Positions 52,700-61,062 of a stretch of 64,000 nt of DNA are shown here, in pieces. Position 1 is the first letter of the stretch, and each line of letters begins with the position of its first letter. The stretch is from Gracilinema caldarium DSM 7334 (GTDB lineage: Bacteria; Spirochaetota; Spirochaetia; Treponematales; Breznakiellaceae), in the NCBI RefSeq assembly GCF_000219725.1, contig NC_015732.1:1116001-1180000 (forward strand), read 5' to 3'. The notes beneath the pieces were generated by a model that saw only the letters and a list, made by a program, of their open reading frames with translations, searched no databases and was not told where the DNA came from. The translations under genes were made by a program, and so were the position numbers.

Positions 52700-53968
52700 A
52701 TGAAAAAGCTGGTACTAGCTTTTGTAGCGGTTTCGCTCCTGGTTCTCGGGTGTGCGAAAGGTCAAAAGGCTGCTCAAAATGAGCCAAAGTCGCTTGTTGT
52801 ATGGTCCTTTACTGATGAAGTAAAGAACATGATTGACAAGTATTATAGCCCTGCAAATCCTGATGTAAAACTAGAATACTCTCTTACTCCCACGGATCAG
52901 TTCCCGAATAAGCTCGATCCAGTACTTGCCTCCGGCCAAGGCGCGCCTGATGTATTTGCCCTTGAAGCAGCTTTCGTGAGGAAGTATATTGAATCGGGCC
53001 TTCTCCTGGATATTACCGATGTCGCCAATGAGGTTAAATCCAAGATGTTCGGCTATCCGATCGAAGTTGGTACCTATAACGGCAAAGTTTATGGTCTTTC
53101 TTGGCAGGTAACTCCCGGTGCTATGTTCTATCGCCGAAGCCTTGCAAAAAAATACCTTGGAACTGATGATCCTGCAGAAGTTCAAAAATATTTTACCGAT
53201 CTAAATAAGTTTCTTGAAACTGCAGCACTTCTTAAAAATAAATCTAAGGGAAGTTGTGTAGTTGTATCCTCTACCGGTGATATGTTCATGCCCTATAAGG
53301 GTGCCCGGAAACAGCCCTGGGTTGTAGATGGCAAATTGGTCATCGATCCTGCGATGATTTCTTATATGGAAATGGCAAAGACTCTTAAAGATAAGGGCTA
53401 TGAGGGCCGGGTTAGTCAGTGGTCTGAAGGCTGGTTTGCTGGTATGAAGGGTGATCTGAAAAATGAAAAGGGGCAGTCTATTGAAGTATTCTCTTACTTC
53501 CTTCCTACCTGGGGCCTCCACTATGTATTAAAGACTAACGCTCCTGCTACTTCCGGTGACTGGGCTATGATTCAGGGACCCGCTGGCTATTTCTGGGGCG
53601 GTACCTGGCTTGCAGCTTACAAAGGTACCAAATCACCTAACCTTGCGAAGGAATTTATTAAATACCTTGCAACAAGCGATGAATTCCTGACCAAGTGGGC
53701 AAAGGATACCGGTGACATGGTTTCCAACAAGAACGTCGTTAATGCAATAAAAGATACCTATTCTGAGCCCTTCCTCGGTGGCCAGAACCACTATGCTGAA
53801 TTCGCCAAGATGGCTGTTAATATCGATGGTAAGCTGATCCAGGGTACTGATCAGGCTATCGAAGGTCTCTTTAACGAAGCAGTTACAGCCTATGTGAATG
53901 GTGAAAAGACTAAAGAACAGGCACTTGAAGCATTCAAAGAACAGGTAAAATCAACCTTAGGATTCTAA
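52700..53968 (+). CDS. ABC sugar importer, substrate-binding lipoprotein
   Basis: A 422-residue family 1 solute-binding protein, held to the membrane by lipid on Cys18 (lipobox VLGC). VWSFTDEVKNMIDKYY and ASGQGAPDVFALEAAFVRKY at the N-terminal lobe, and IQGPAGYFWGGTWLAAYKGT in the second lobe, are typical of MalE/UgpB-like proteins for oligosaccharides. Aromatic residues (Trp118-type SWQVTPGAMFYRRS) line the expected cleft. TAGGAGG precedes the ATG. It is the first gene of a LacI-type regulated operon with two permeases. The exact sugar is not evident. Confidence 0.92.
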   Translation: MKKLVLAFVAVSLLVLGCAKGQKAAQNEPKSLVVWSFTDEVKNMIDKYYSPANPDVKLEYSLTPTDQFPNKLDPVLASGQGAPDVFALEAAFVRKYIESGLLLDITDVANEVKSKMFGYPIEVGTYNGKVYGLSWQVTPGAMFYRRSLAKKYLGTDDPAEVQKYFTDLNKFLETAALLKNKSKGSCVVVSSTGDMFMPYKGARKQPWVVDGKLVIDPAMISYMEMAKTLKDKGYEGRVSQWSEGWFAGMKGDLKNEKGQSIEVFSYFLPTWGLHYVLKTNAPATSGDWAMIQGPAGYFWGGTWLAAYKGTKSPNLAKEFIKYLATSDEFLTKWAKDTGDMVSNKNVVNAIKDTYSEPFLGGQNHYAEFAKMAVNIDGKLIQGTDQAIEGLFNEAVTAYVNGEKTKEQALEAFKEQVKSTLGF

Positions 53969-53984
53969 TTAAGTAGTCTTATAA

Positions 53985-54016
53985 TGGGATGTCTGGAACG
54001 TACGCTAGACATCCCA
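53985..54016 (+). terminator. Intercistronic hairpin between binding protein and permease genes
   Basis: TGGGATGTCT and AGACATCCCA form a perfect 10-base stem around a 12-base loop. No T run follows. In many binding-protein operons such a stem protects or ends part of the message so that the binding protein is made in excess over the permeases. Confidence 0.8.
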
Positions 54017-54046
54017 TGTTTGTAGTGCAATATCGAGGGGGTTGGT

Positions 54047-55000
54047 GTGAAGGGTCCGTCTGGTATCGAGCGACGTTTAAGTAAATATGGTTATATATTT
54101 GTTTTACCATTTTTAATTACCTATGTATTATTTCAGTTATGGCCAATAATTTACACGATATTACTAAGTTTTAGTGATCTTAAGGGGCTGCGTGCCGATT
54201 TTATGTTAATTGGTTTTGAAAATTATAAAAAATTATTTGGTGATAAATATTTTTGGGAAGCAATTCAGAATACCGCGATTGTATGGTTCTTTAATTTTGT
54301 TCCACAGTTGGGAATTGCCCTGCTCTTTGCTCTTTGGTTTACCGATGATACTTTGAGACTTAAGTATAAGGGTATTTTTAGAACAATCTTTTATCTTCCC
54401 AACCTGTTAAGTGCTGCTTCGGTGGCTATGTTGTACAGAAGCCTCTTTGCATATCCTGTTGGACCGGTGAACTCATTTCTAACAGGTTTAGGCTTTTGGT
54501 CTACCAGAATTGGTGAAAACGGACAGGTAATACAGGAAGCATTTAATTTCTTTAGAAGTGTACCGATGACGAGAGCCATCGTTTCTTATATTCAATGGTG
54601 GTTATGGACTGGATCCACACTGATCCTTTTGATTGCCGGAATTGTCGGTATCAGCCCATCAATTTTTGAATCCGCTGTGATTGATGGAGCCAATAAACGG
54701 CAACGGGCATGGTATATAACAATTCCTCTTTTACGGCCGATGATGTTGTATCTCTTAATCACTTCTATGATTGGTGGTATGCAGATGTTTGAGATACCCT
54801 TCTTGCTCACCGACATGCGAGGTGGCCCTGACTATAAAATTCGCACCATGATGGTCTATTTTTATAATACAGCTTTCCAGGGTGGCAATAATTATGCCTA
54901 TGGGGCTGCCATCTCTGTGGGTATTTTTATAATAACAGTAATACTGGCCATCATCATTTTTTCTATGATGAAGGAACGGCAGCCAAAGTCGGTGGGGTGA
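54047..55000 (+). CDS. ABC sugar importer, permease 1 (MalF/UgpA type)
   Basis: A 317-residue inner-membrane protein with about six hydrophobic segments. The EAA loop that docks the ATPase reads ESAVIDGANKRQRAWYITIP. The start is GTG, with GAGGGGG upstream. The stop is separated from the next gene by a single base. Together with the second permease it forms the channel; no ATPase gene is in the operon, so a shared MsmK/UgpC-type ATPase encoded elsewhere is likely. Confidence 0.92.
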   Translation: MKGPSGIERRLSKYGYIFVLPFLITYVLFQLWPIIYTILLSFSDLKGLRADFMLIGFENYKKLFGDKYFWEAIQNTAIVWFFNFVPQLGIALLFALWFTDDTLRLKYKGIFRTIFYLPNLLSAASVAMLYRSLFAYPVGPVNSFLTGLGFWSTRIGENGQVIQEAFNFFRSVPMTRAIVSYIQWWLWTGSTLILLIAGIVGISPSIFESAVIDGANKRQRAWYITIPLLRPMMLYLLITSMIGGMQMFEIPFLLTDMRGGPDYKIRTMMVYFYNTAFQGGNNYAYGAAISVGIFIITVILAIIIFSMMKERQPKSVG

Positions 55001-55001
55001 C

Positions 55002-55853
55002 ATGATGAAGAATACTAATTATAGGTTGTCTGCCAGCTTGAGCAGATTTGGTATTTACCTTTTTATGCTTATTATTACCTTGCTGGTAGTAATTCCCATA
55101 TACCTTATGTTAATCAATGCTACAAGAACAAATGCGCAGATTAACGAAGGAATTTCTTTTATTCCCGGTTCAAATACCATAAATAACTGGAAAAACCTGA
55201 CAAACAGAAATTTTCAGATTTCTCAAGGCTTTGGGAACAGTCTTTTTATTGCCCTTTCAAGCACCATCATTGTAGTTTATTTTTCTGCACTAACCGCCTA
55301 TGCTTTACATGTATACAAATTTAAATTAAAAAACTTTGTATGGGTACTCATACTTTTTACCATGATGTTGCCGGGGGCTCTTTCGTTTATAGGTTTTTAC
55401 CAATTCGTTGCCCGTCTCAAGCTTTTAAATAGTTATATTCCTCTTATTATACCGGGTATTGCAGCTCCTGCGGTTGTATTTTTCATTAAGCAATATTTTT
55501 CTTCAACCTTATCTTTCGAACTCATTGATGCAGCCCGCATTGACGGGGCAGGGGAGTTCTACATCTTTAATCTAGTCATTCTCCCGGTGATCCAGCCAGC
55601 CCTGGCTACCCAAGCAATCTTCAGCTTTATTGGCTCCTGGAATAACTTTATGACCCCCTTTATTCTTATTTCAGATCCAAAGAAATATACCTTGCCCATG
55701 TTGGTACAGATGCTCCGGGGTGACATTTACCGCACTGAGTATGGTTCGATATATCTTGGTATCGCCATTTCTTTGGTACCTATTATTGTCTTTTACTCCT
55801 TTGCATCCCAATTCATTATTGCCGGTATTGCAATGGGTAGTTTAAAAGAATAG
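55002..55853 (+). CDS. ABC sugar importer, permease 2 (MalG/UgpE type)
   Basis: A 283-residue inner-membrane protein with six hydrophobic segments. The EAA loop is ELIDAARIDGAGEFYIFNLV followed by ILPVIQP. The N-terminal VVIPIYLMLINATRTNAQIN and the SWNNFMTPFIL block are typical of the second permease of oligosaccharide importers. Two adjacent ATG codons (55002 and 55005) could both serve. A strong terminator follows. Confidence 0.93.
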   Translation: MMKNTNYRLSASLSRFGIYLFMLIITLLVVIPIYLMLINATRTNAQINEGISFIPGSNTINNWKNLTNRNFQISQGFGNSLFIALSSTIIVVYFSALTAYALHVYKFKLKNFVWVLILFTMMLPGALSFIGFYQFVARLKLLNSYIPLIIPGIAAPAVVFFIKQYFSSTLSFELIDAARIDGAGEFYIFNLVILPVIQPALATQAIFSFIGSWNNFMTPFILISDPKKYTLPMLVQMLRGDIYRTEYGSIYLGIAISLVPIIVFYSFASQFIIAGIAMGSLKE

Positions 55854-55896
55854 TTGCAGGTTTTTCTGAACCTAACATTATAAAACGAGTTACGTG

Positions 55897-55945
55897 AGCC
55901 AGCTGTAATAACCTTTTTTGGGTTTATGGCTGGCTTTTTTATTTT
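55897..55945 (+). terminator. Rho-independent terminator of the sugar importer operon
   Basis: AGCCAGC (55897-55903) pairs with GCTGGCT (55929-55935); an inner AACC/GGTT stem closes around a T6 loop. A T-rich tail follows (TTTTTTATTTTATT). Confidence 0.85.
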
Positions 55946-56014
55946 ATTAAAGCAAAAAGCCGTTTCTTTTCGTACTGTCCCTTGAAAGGTTTATAAAAAC
56001 CTAGGGGGTGACAG

Positions 56015-57028
56015 TTGAAACATATTGTAACAAAATGGTTTGTTTTTGCCGGTCTGGTGGGTGCTATTTTGGGTATCCTGAGCTTTCTCGTGATTCCAGT
56101 TTTCGGTAGTGAAGAAAAAAAATCTGTTGACCAGAAAAACCAGACCTATAACGGTGACGGGACGATTGAAAATGAACCGGATGATGCTAATAAAAAAGCA
56201 ATATATCAGCTTGCGGAAGGAGAACGCAGCAAGGGCTTCAGTCCCGGTATGGGGCTTTCTGAATCGACCCTGTATGAAAAATCGGGGGATCTGGCTGGAG
56301 CAGTCCTGAGTGCCTTTAAGGAGATATTTTTTGCCTATCAATATGGCTACCTAACAACAAAGGACCTGGAAGGTCGGCTTAAGGCGGTAGAACAGCAATT
56401 CCCTGAAAACCAACAGGTGATTACTTCGCTTAATGTTTGTCGGGCCTTTTTATCCGGATCTGGCAAAAAGGGTCTGGAAGCTCTTACGCACATCAACCTG
56501 AATAAATATGAGATTGATGCATTCCCGCGATGGCTGGAACGGGTTTTTCTCCTTTCTACAGGTAAGAATGAACAAAAGGTGTTCGAAGCATACCTGGCGC
56601 TTCGATCCCGTTATAGTAACTATCCCTATTATTGGCTGGTAGCAGCCCGTTACTCCCTCGGGACTCAACAGATTGATGCGGCAGAGCGATGTGTATCCCT
56701 AGCTCCTCAGGGGCCCTTTGCAGAAGAAGGTCGTTCACTTTTGGCTCAAGCAGTGGGGCTTACTAAAAAGGATGCTCCCGCCCTGAGAACCCGTATGGAA
56801 ATTGAAACCCTCATTACAACAACCATACAGACAGGAAGGATTGAAGGGCTTAAAGACCTGTTTCCCCTGTTAGCATTGCCCGACAATCCCTACACACTCT
56901 ATGCACTTGGGGCATGCCGCGGGCTGGCTGAAAATAAGGATATTGTAACATTTTTTGAACAGGAACAGAAAAGGGCTTCCGGGCGCCTTGCGGAGCGGCT
57001 TCGCTATATTTCCGGAGGCAGATCATGA
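56015..57028 (+). CDS. Membrane-anchored TPR-like protein
   Basis: A 337-residue protein starting with TTG behind AGGGGGTG. One N-terminal hydrophobic segment (WFVFAGLVGAILGILSFLVI) probably anchors it, followed by an acidic linker and a helical-repeat domain (about 70-335; for example YYWLVAARYSLGTQQIDAAE). No enzyme motif is seen. It is the first of seven genes that overlap by four to twenty bases, which ties it to a TolC/membrane-fusion export system. A scaffold role in the periplasm is inferred. Confidence 0.8.
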   Translation: MKHIVTKWFVFAGLVGAILGILSFLVIPVFGSEEKKSVDQKNQTYNGDGTIENEPDDANKKAIYQLAEGERSKGFSPGMGLSESTLYEKSGDLAGAVLSAFKEIFFAYQYGYLTTKDLEGRLKAVEQQFPENQQVITSLNVCRAFLSGSGKKGLEALTHINLNKYEIDAFPRWLERVFLLSTGKNEQKVFEAYLALRSRYSNYPYYWLVAARYSLGTQQIDAAERCVSLAPQGPFAEEGRSLLAQAVGLTKKDAPALRTRMEIETLITTTIQTGRIEGLKDLFPLLALPDNPYTLYALGACRGLAENKDIVTFFEQEQKRASGRLAERLRYISGGRS

Positions 57029-57741
57029 AAGGTGATACTCAGGAACAAAAGTCCGCTGGACTCGATCCTGCACTGGCCCTCTTTACGATAATTCTGCAGA
57101 TTGTACTGAGCCTTATCGGTATTGCGGCTTTCATTATGTTTCACTCTTGCAGTATGGGAGAAAAAAAACTTTCGGGTCATACCCTGGAACAGTATCAACA
57201 GGCCTTAGAATTGTACAACCAGGGACGCTTTCAGGATGTGGTACAGATAACAGCAGCATCAAAACCTTCCTATCCTACCGTAATGTTGCAGGGAAAGGCT
57301 TTGTTTTTTACCGGTAACTATAAAGAGGCAGAGCGTGCTCTGACAAAGGCTCTAGAACTCCGTCCTGCTTCAGTAGAGGCACGGCTTTATCTTGCCTATG
57401 TGGAGCGTTCCTTTGGCAATGATGAAAAAGCCCGCACCATAGCAGAGGATATTCTTACTGATGATCCAGATAATTATAAAGCTTATAGGGTTTTAGCAGA
57501 ACTATCAGAACATGGTGCGATAAAACAGCGTTATCTGAATCAGGCTCTTGCTGCTATGGGAGAAGGGGCTTTGCTGTTTGTAGAACGGGCTCGCATCAGG
57601 TGGATTGCCGGGGACGGGTCTAGGGCACTGGAAGATCTTGTTGCCGCATTAACCCTTATTCCAGAGGATTCTACACTGCGCTCCCCGGTACTTGCACTCC
57701 AGAAAACAATTACTTCCCAGGTACAGGAGCTTGTACGATGA
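57025..57741 (+). CDS. Membrane-anchored TPR protein
   Basis: A 238-residue protein. A transmembrane segment (about residues 16-40, LALFTIILQIVLSLIGIAAF) follows a short charged N-terminus. TPR units then follow: EQYQQALELYNQGRFQDVVQ, GKALFFTGNYKEAERALTKA and YLAYVERSFGNDEKARTIAE. It overlaps both neighbours by ATGA. Likely a protein-protein adaptor facing the periplasm; partner unknown. Confidence 0.83.
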   Translation: MKGDTQEQKSAGLDPALALFTIILQIVLSLIGIAAFIMFHSCSMGEKKLSGHTLEQYQQALELYNQGRFQDVVQITAASKPSYPTVMLQGKALFFTGNYKEAERALTKALELRPASVEARLYLAYVERSFGNDEKARTIAEDILTDDPDNYKAYRVLAELSEHGAIKQRYLNQALAAMGEGALLFVERARIRWIAGDGSRALEDLVAALTLIPEDSTLRSPVLALQKTITSQVQELVR

Positions 57742-58253
57742 AGCGGTGGGCCAAAAAGTTCTTGGTTTTTTCCTCCCTGATCTCCCTCCCCCTGCTCTGT
57801 ACCAATTGTGTTTCTATACCCTGGTCAGGCAGTACAGCTTGGGATCGGGATAAGGTCCAGTATAACAGGTCTGGGGTTAGCATCGAAATTGGAAACATCT
57901 CTGTAGACAAAGCTCTGGGAGCAGGTTCAGTACAGGCAGAATTAGAACGTATCGCTAAGCTGATTATCCTGGAATACGGTTACCAGGTTGCTGGAGAAGG
58001 ACAGCCTGCCCAGTATCGCCTGGAACTGCAGGCTGTTGAACGGGAGTATTTGGATGGATGGCAAAGTCGGCGATCTATCGCCATTGATGGGTGGCTTTGG
58101 GAACGTAAAGATAGCACCGTGCTTTCTCAGAGGCCCCTGGCAGTGGGGAGAGCCCTCTCGGTAAGCGGTAAAAGCCTTTCCTCCTCTCGAGATCTTGAGA
58201 TGCTGCTTCGTAAAGCCCTTACTCCTCTTTTCAACAGAGACCTGGGCTTATGA
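57738..58253 (+). CDS. Small lipoprotein of unknown function
   Basis: A 171-residue protein with a lipoprotein-like leader ending in LCTNC (lipid Cys probably at 24; the lipobox is loose, as is common in spirochaetes). The mature part has a strand-helix-strand pattern: VQAELERIAKLIILEYGYQV followed by YRLELQAVERE and RSIAIDGWLWERKD. This resembles small outer-membrane assembly lipoproteins in general layout, but I cannot place it in a family. It overlaps the TPR gene before it and the TolC gene after it by four bases each. Confidence 0.75.
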   Translation: MKRWAKKFLVFSSLISLPLLCTNCVSIPWSGSTAWDRDKVQYNRSGVSIEIGNISVDKALGAGSVQAELERIAKLIILEYGYQVAGEGQPAQYRLELQAVEREYLDGWQSRRSIAIDGWLWERKDSTVLSQRPLAVGRALSVSGKSLSSSRDLEMLLRKALTPLFNRDLGL

Positions 58254-59686
58254 TGAGAGCCAAGACCGGTCAGGTTGCCCCGGTACTGCTGCTCACTGCA
58301 GGGCTTGTTTCGGTAGCAAGTCTGTGGTCCCAGGCTGAACCTGCTCTGGCAAAGACCCTTACGATGAAGGCCGCGGCAGAACAGGCTATCGCAGTTTCCC
58401 CGGACCTGAGGGGATCCGAAGCCCAGCAGGTTTTAAAAGAGGGATCTTGGGTCCTGGGCTTTCGGGCCTTTCTTCCAAAACTGAACCTTTCTGCTTCTGA
58501 AAATGACCGGCTTTCTACCATAGGGGCCGATTCCTTTACCAAGACCTACACCATAGGCCTCCAGCAAATGCTCTGGGATGGAGGCCGGCTGCAGGCGAGC
58601 CGGAACCTGGAAAAGGCAGAACTTACTATAAGCCGAATGGATCTGCGGCGGAAAGCAGCAGAAATAGGAGAATCGGCTATCAATCTCTATAGAACCATAA
58701 TCTATAAAGAAGCCCTTTTGGAGATAAAGAACGCAAATCTTACAGCCCTTGAACTACAGATTGCAATTTTAGAAGAAGAAGTTCGTCGTGGTTTAGCTCT
58801 GCAAACCGATTTGGATGAAGCTGCACTGAGTCTTGAAGATGCACGGCTCAGTGAACAGTCCCTGAGGCTCGAACTGGAGCTTGCCCGGCTTAATCTGGCT
58901 TTACTTTTAGGTCTCCAAAGTTTGCCTGCCTTAACTGAACGAATTGATACAAACCGAGCTACGGTAATACCTCGGACTAGTGATACCAGTCTGGAAACTC
59001 AATTATGTCAGCTCGTTGCAGCGGTGCATCCGGATCTGGTCCGTGCCCGTTCTGAAATACAAAAATTGCAGGTACAGCTCCAGCATGCCGAGCGAGACTG
59101 GTGGCCAACCTTGAAACTTTCAGGAGATTTCTCTCTCTCGGGGGACCGATATCCCTTAAGCCGTTATTCCTATTCATTGGGGTTATCGCTTGAGTTTGCA
59201 GGACCCTTACTCTCCGGGTCTGTAGGCGGAAAAACCGGCTGGGAAGGAACTACTGATCGTACGGCCCTTGTACAAAGTTCAGCTGAACCGGTTCCTGATC
59301 CTGGATCAGCCCTTACGAAGGCGTCGCTCCAGGCCATGTTAATGATGGAACAGGAACGGTATGCCCTGCTCTTAAAACAAACAGAACAGCAGGTAACCCG
59401 TCTCCTTAAGGCCTGTGGTATGGCTGAAGATCGACGGCTCCTCACCCAAAAACAGTCGGAGCTGTTCTGGAAAAAACTCGCCCTGACGGAAGTAAAACAT
59501 TCCCTGGGACAGGCTACCACTCTGGAAGTTATGAAGGCCCGTATCGACTATTCCAGCCAGGAAATTGCGGTTGTAGAGGCTGCTGTAAGCCTCTTACAGG
59601 CAGAACGGGAACTGGAAAAATTTCTGGATTTGGCCCCCGGCGAGCTGGGGCCCTATATAAAACAGTTACAGGGGAGTCATTCATGA
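58250..59686 (+). CDS. TolC-family outer-membrane channel
   Basis: A 478-residue exported protein that would form the outer-membrane duct of a tripartite exporter. After a leader, KTLTMKAAAEQAIAVSPDLR is the usual helix at the start of OEP repeats. Two long helical halves are seen, each with a beta section: SYTIGLQQMLWDGG-like TYTIGLQQMLWDGGRL in the first and YSYSLGLSLEFAGPLLSG in the second. The segment near 345-365 is shortened compared with E. coli TolC. It overlaps the membrane-fusion protein gene by four bases. Confidence 0.9.
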   Translation: MMRAKTGQVAPVLLLTAGLVSVASLWSQAEPALAKTLTMKAAAEQAIAVSPDLRGSEAQQVLKEGSWVLGFRAFLPKLNLSASENDRLSTIGADSFTKTYTIGLQQMLWDGGRLQASRNLEKAELTISRMDLRRKAAEIGESAINLYRTIIYKEALLEIKNANLTALELQIAILEEEVRRGLALQTDLDEAALSLEDARLSEQSLRLELELARLNLALLLGLQSLPALTERIDTNRATVIPRTSDTSLETQLCQLVAAVHPDLVRARSEIQKLQVQLQHAERDWWPTLKLSGDFSLSGDRYPLSRYSYSLGLSLEFAGPLLSGSVGGKTGWEGTTDRTALVQSSAEPVPDPGSALTKASLQAMLMMEQERYALLLKQTEQQVTRLLKACGMAEDRRLLTQKQSELFWKKLALTEVKHSLGQATTLEVMKARIDYSSQEIAVVEAAVSLLQAERELEKFLDLAPGELGPYIKQLQGSHS

Positions 59687-61062
59687 AACACCGGGGAGTT
59701 ATCATTTTTACTGTACTAGGGTTACACGCTTTTTTTATTTCGAGCTGTGCTAAAGCCAGGGGGGAAATGACTGCGTATAGTACAGTAAAGGGAAAGGATT
59801 CCCGCAGTCAAGTTCGTACCTGCTTCGCCAAGGAAATAACCATTCCCGATGAAGTAAACGGTTTTGGCTCCCTTTCTTTCCTGAAAAAGGTAGATATTAC
59901 CAGCCCCCAGGAAGGAAAAATCGTGACAATGTTGAGACAGGAAGGGACCCCTGTCAGTCAGGGAACTGTGGTGGCAGTGCTTGAGAATCCACAGATCAAC
60001 CTTGGGGTAAACAGGGCAAAAAATGCCCGGGACCAGGCACTGGCCGCATGGGAACTAGCCCGTGCCAGATTATTGGAGGGGAAATTCCAGGCTGAGGCTC
60101 GCATCCTGGACCTTGCTAAAACAGAAGCGGAGCTGGCTCAAGCCAGAAAAGAGTACCAGGAACAGGCAAGAAAGCTAGAGGATCAGGAAGCCCTGTATAA
60201 GGCTGGAGGTATTACCGAAGAAACCATTCGCAGCGCCCGGTTTGCCCTGGAATCGATGGCGGAACGGCTCAGGCTACAGGAACAGGACCTGGCGATTCGA
60301 TGGATCGGTTTACGCACCCAGGACCTCCGGGCCGCTGGAATAGATATTCCAAAAAATGAAGCAGAGCTCTTGGCGGCACGGATCAGGCTTGCCACCACAA
60401 CCCTGCAGGCCGAAGTCCAGGCCGCTGAGGCCCAGCTGGGAGCAGCAAGCCGGGAGCTGGAATCGGCCATGCTTGCAGAACAGGAATTAACCCTTACAAG
60501 TCCCCTGTCGGGAATTCTGGCAGCCCGTTATGTAGAACCCGGCGAACGGGTGAAGCGGGATGATAAGCTGCTTACGATTATCGACACCCGTTCTCTGTAT
60601 GCGGTTATTCCAGTCCGAGAACAGGATGCGCAGCGTATCGCAGGGGGTATGGAGGCCCAAGTGGTTATCGACGGTCTTCCCAACCCTGTCCCTGCCCGGG
60701 TAGAACTTGTATCTCCTACCGCAGATAACCAGTCCTTTACTTTTATGGTACGGCTGCTTTTAGACAGCAGGGCCGTACAGAAAGGTAAACTTAAGCCTGG
60801 TATGTTTGCCCGGGCGACAATTCACCTTGGAAATGACCGAAAAGCCCTGGTGATTCCCGAATCGGCTCTGGTAGAAAAACAGGCTGATACTGGCAGGGTT
60901 TTCATCATCCAACAAAACAGATTGCTGGAAAAAACAATACGGCTTGGACAAACTATCGGGACAAACAGGGAAGTGCTGGATGGCCTTACAAACCAGATGG
61001 TTCTGGTTGATAAACCTGAAACAGGGTTGCAGGAGGGAGACTATGTGGAAATCCTCCAGTAA
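59683..61062 (+). CDS. Membrane-fusion (periplasmic adaptor) lipoprotein
   Basis: A 459-residue adaptor joining an inner-membrane pump to TolC. The lipid Cys is residue 22 (FISSC). A split lipoyl-like domain reads VDITSPQEGKIVTMLRQEGT at its first half and LTLTSPLSGILAARYVEPGE at its second, with a long coiled-coil hairpin between (about 105-265). A beta-barrel and membrane-proximal domain follow (VVIDGLPNPVPARVEL, KLKPGMFARATIHLG). The pattern fits RND- or ABC-linked adaptors; the pump itself is not within the window. Confidence 0.92.
   Translation: MKHRGVIIFTVLGLHAFFISSCAKARGEMTAYSTVKGKDSRSQVRTCFAKEITIPDEVNGFGSLSFLKKVDITSPQEGKIVTMLRQEGTPVSQGTVVAVLENPQINLGVNRAKNARDQALAAWELARARLLEGKFQAEARILDLAKTEAELAQARKEYQEQARKLEDQEALYKAGGITEETIRSARFALESMAERLRLQEQDLAIRWIGLRTQDLRAAGIDIPKNEAELLAARIRLATTTLQAEVQAAEAQLGAASRELESAMLAEQELTLTSPLSGILAARYVEPGERVKRDDKLLTIIDTRSLYAVIPVREQDAQRIAGGMEAQVVIDGLPNPVPARVELVSPTADNQSFTFMVRLLLDSRAVQKGKLKPGMFARATIHLGNDRKALVIPESALVEKQADTGRVFIIQQNRLLEKTIRLGQTIGTNREVLDGLTNQMVLVDKPETGLQEGDYVEILQ

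Noticed and set aside
60944-61042. Longer start for the Ig-like lipoprotein
   Set aside because: It would overlap the adaptor gene by over 100 bases and hide the lipoprotein signal; the ATG at 61043 has GGAGG and a proper leader.
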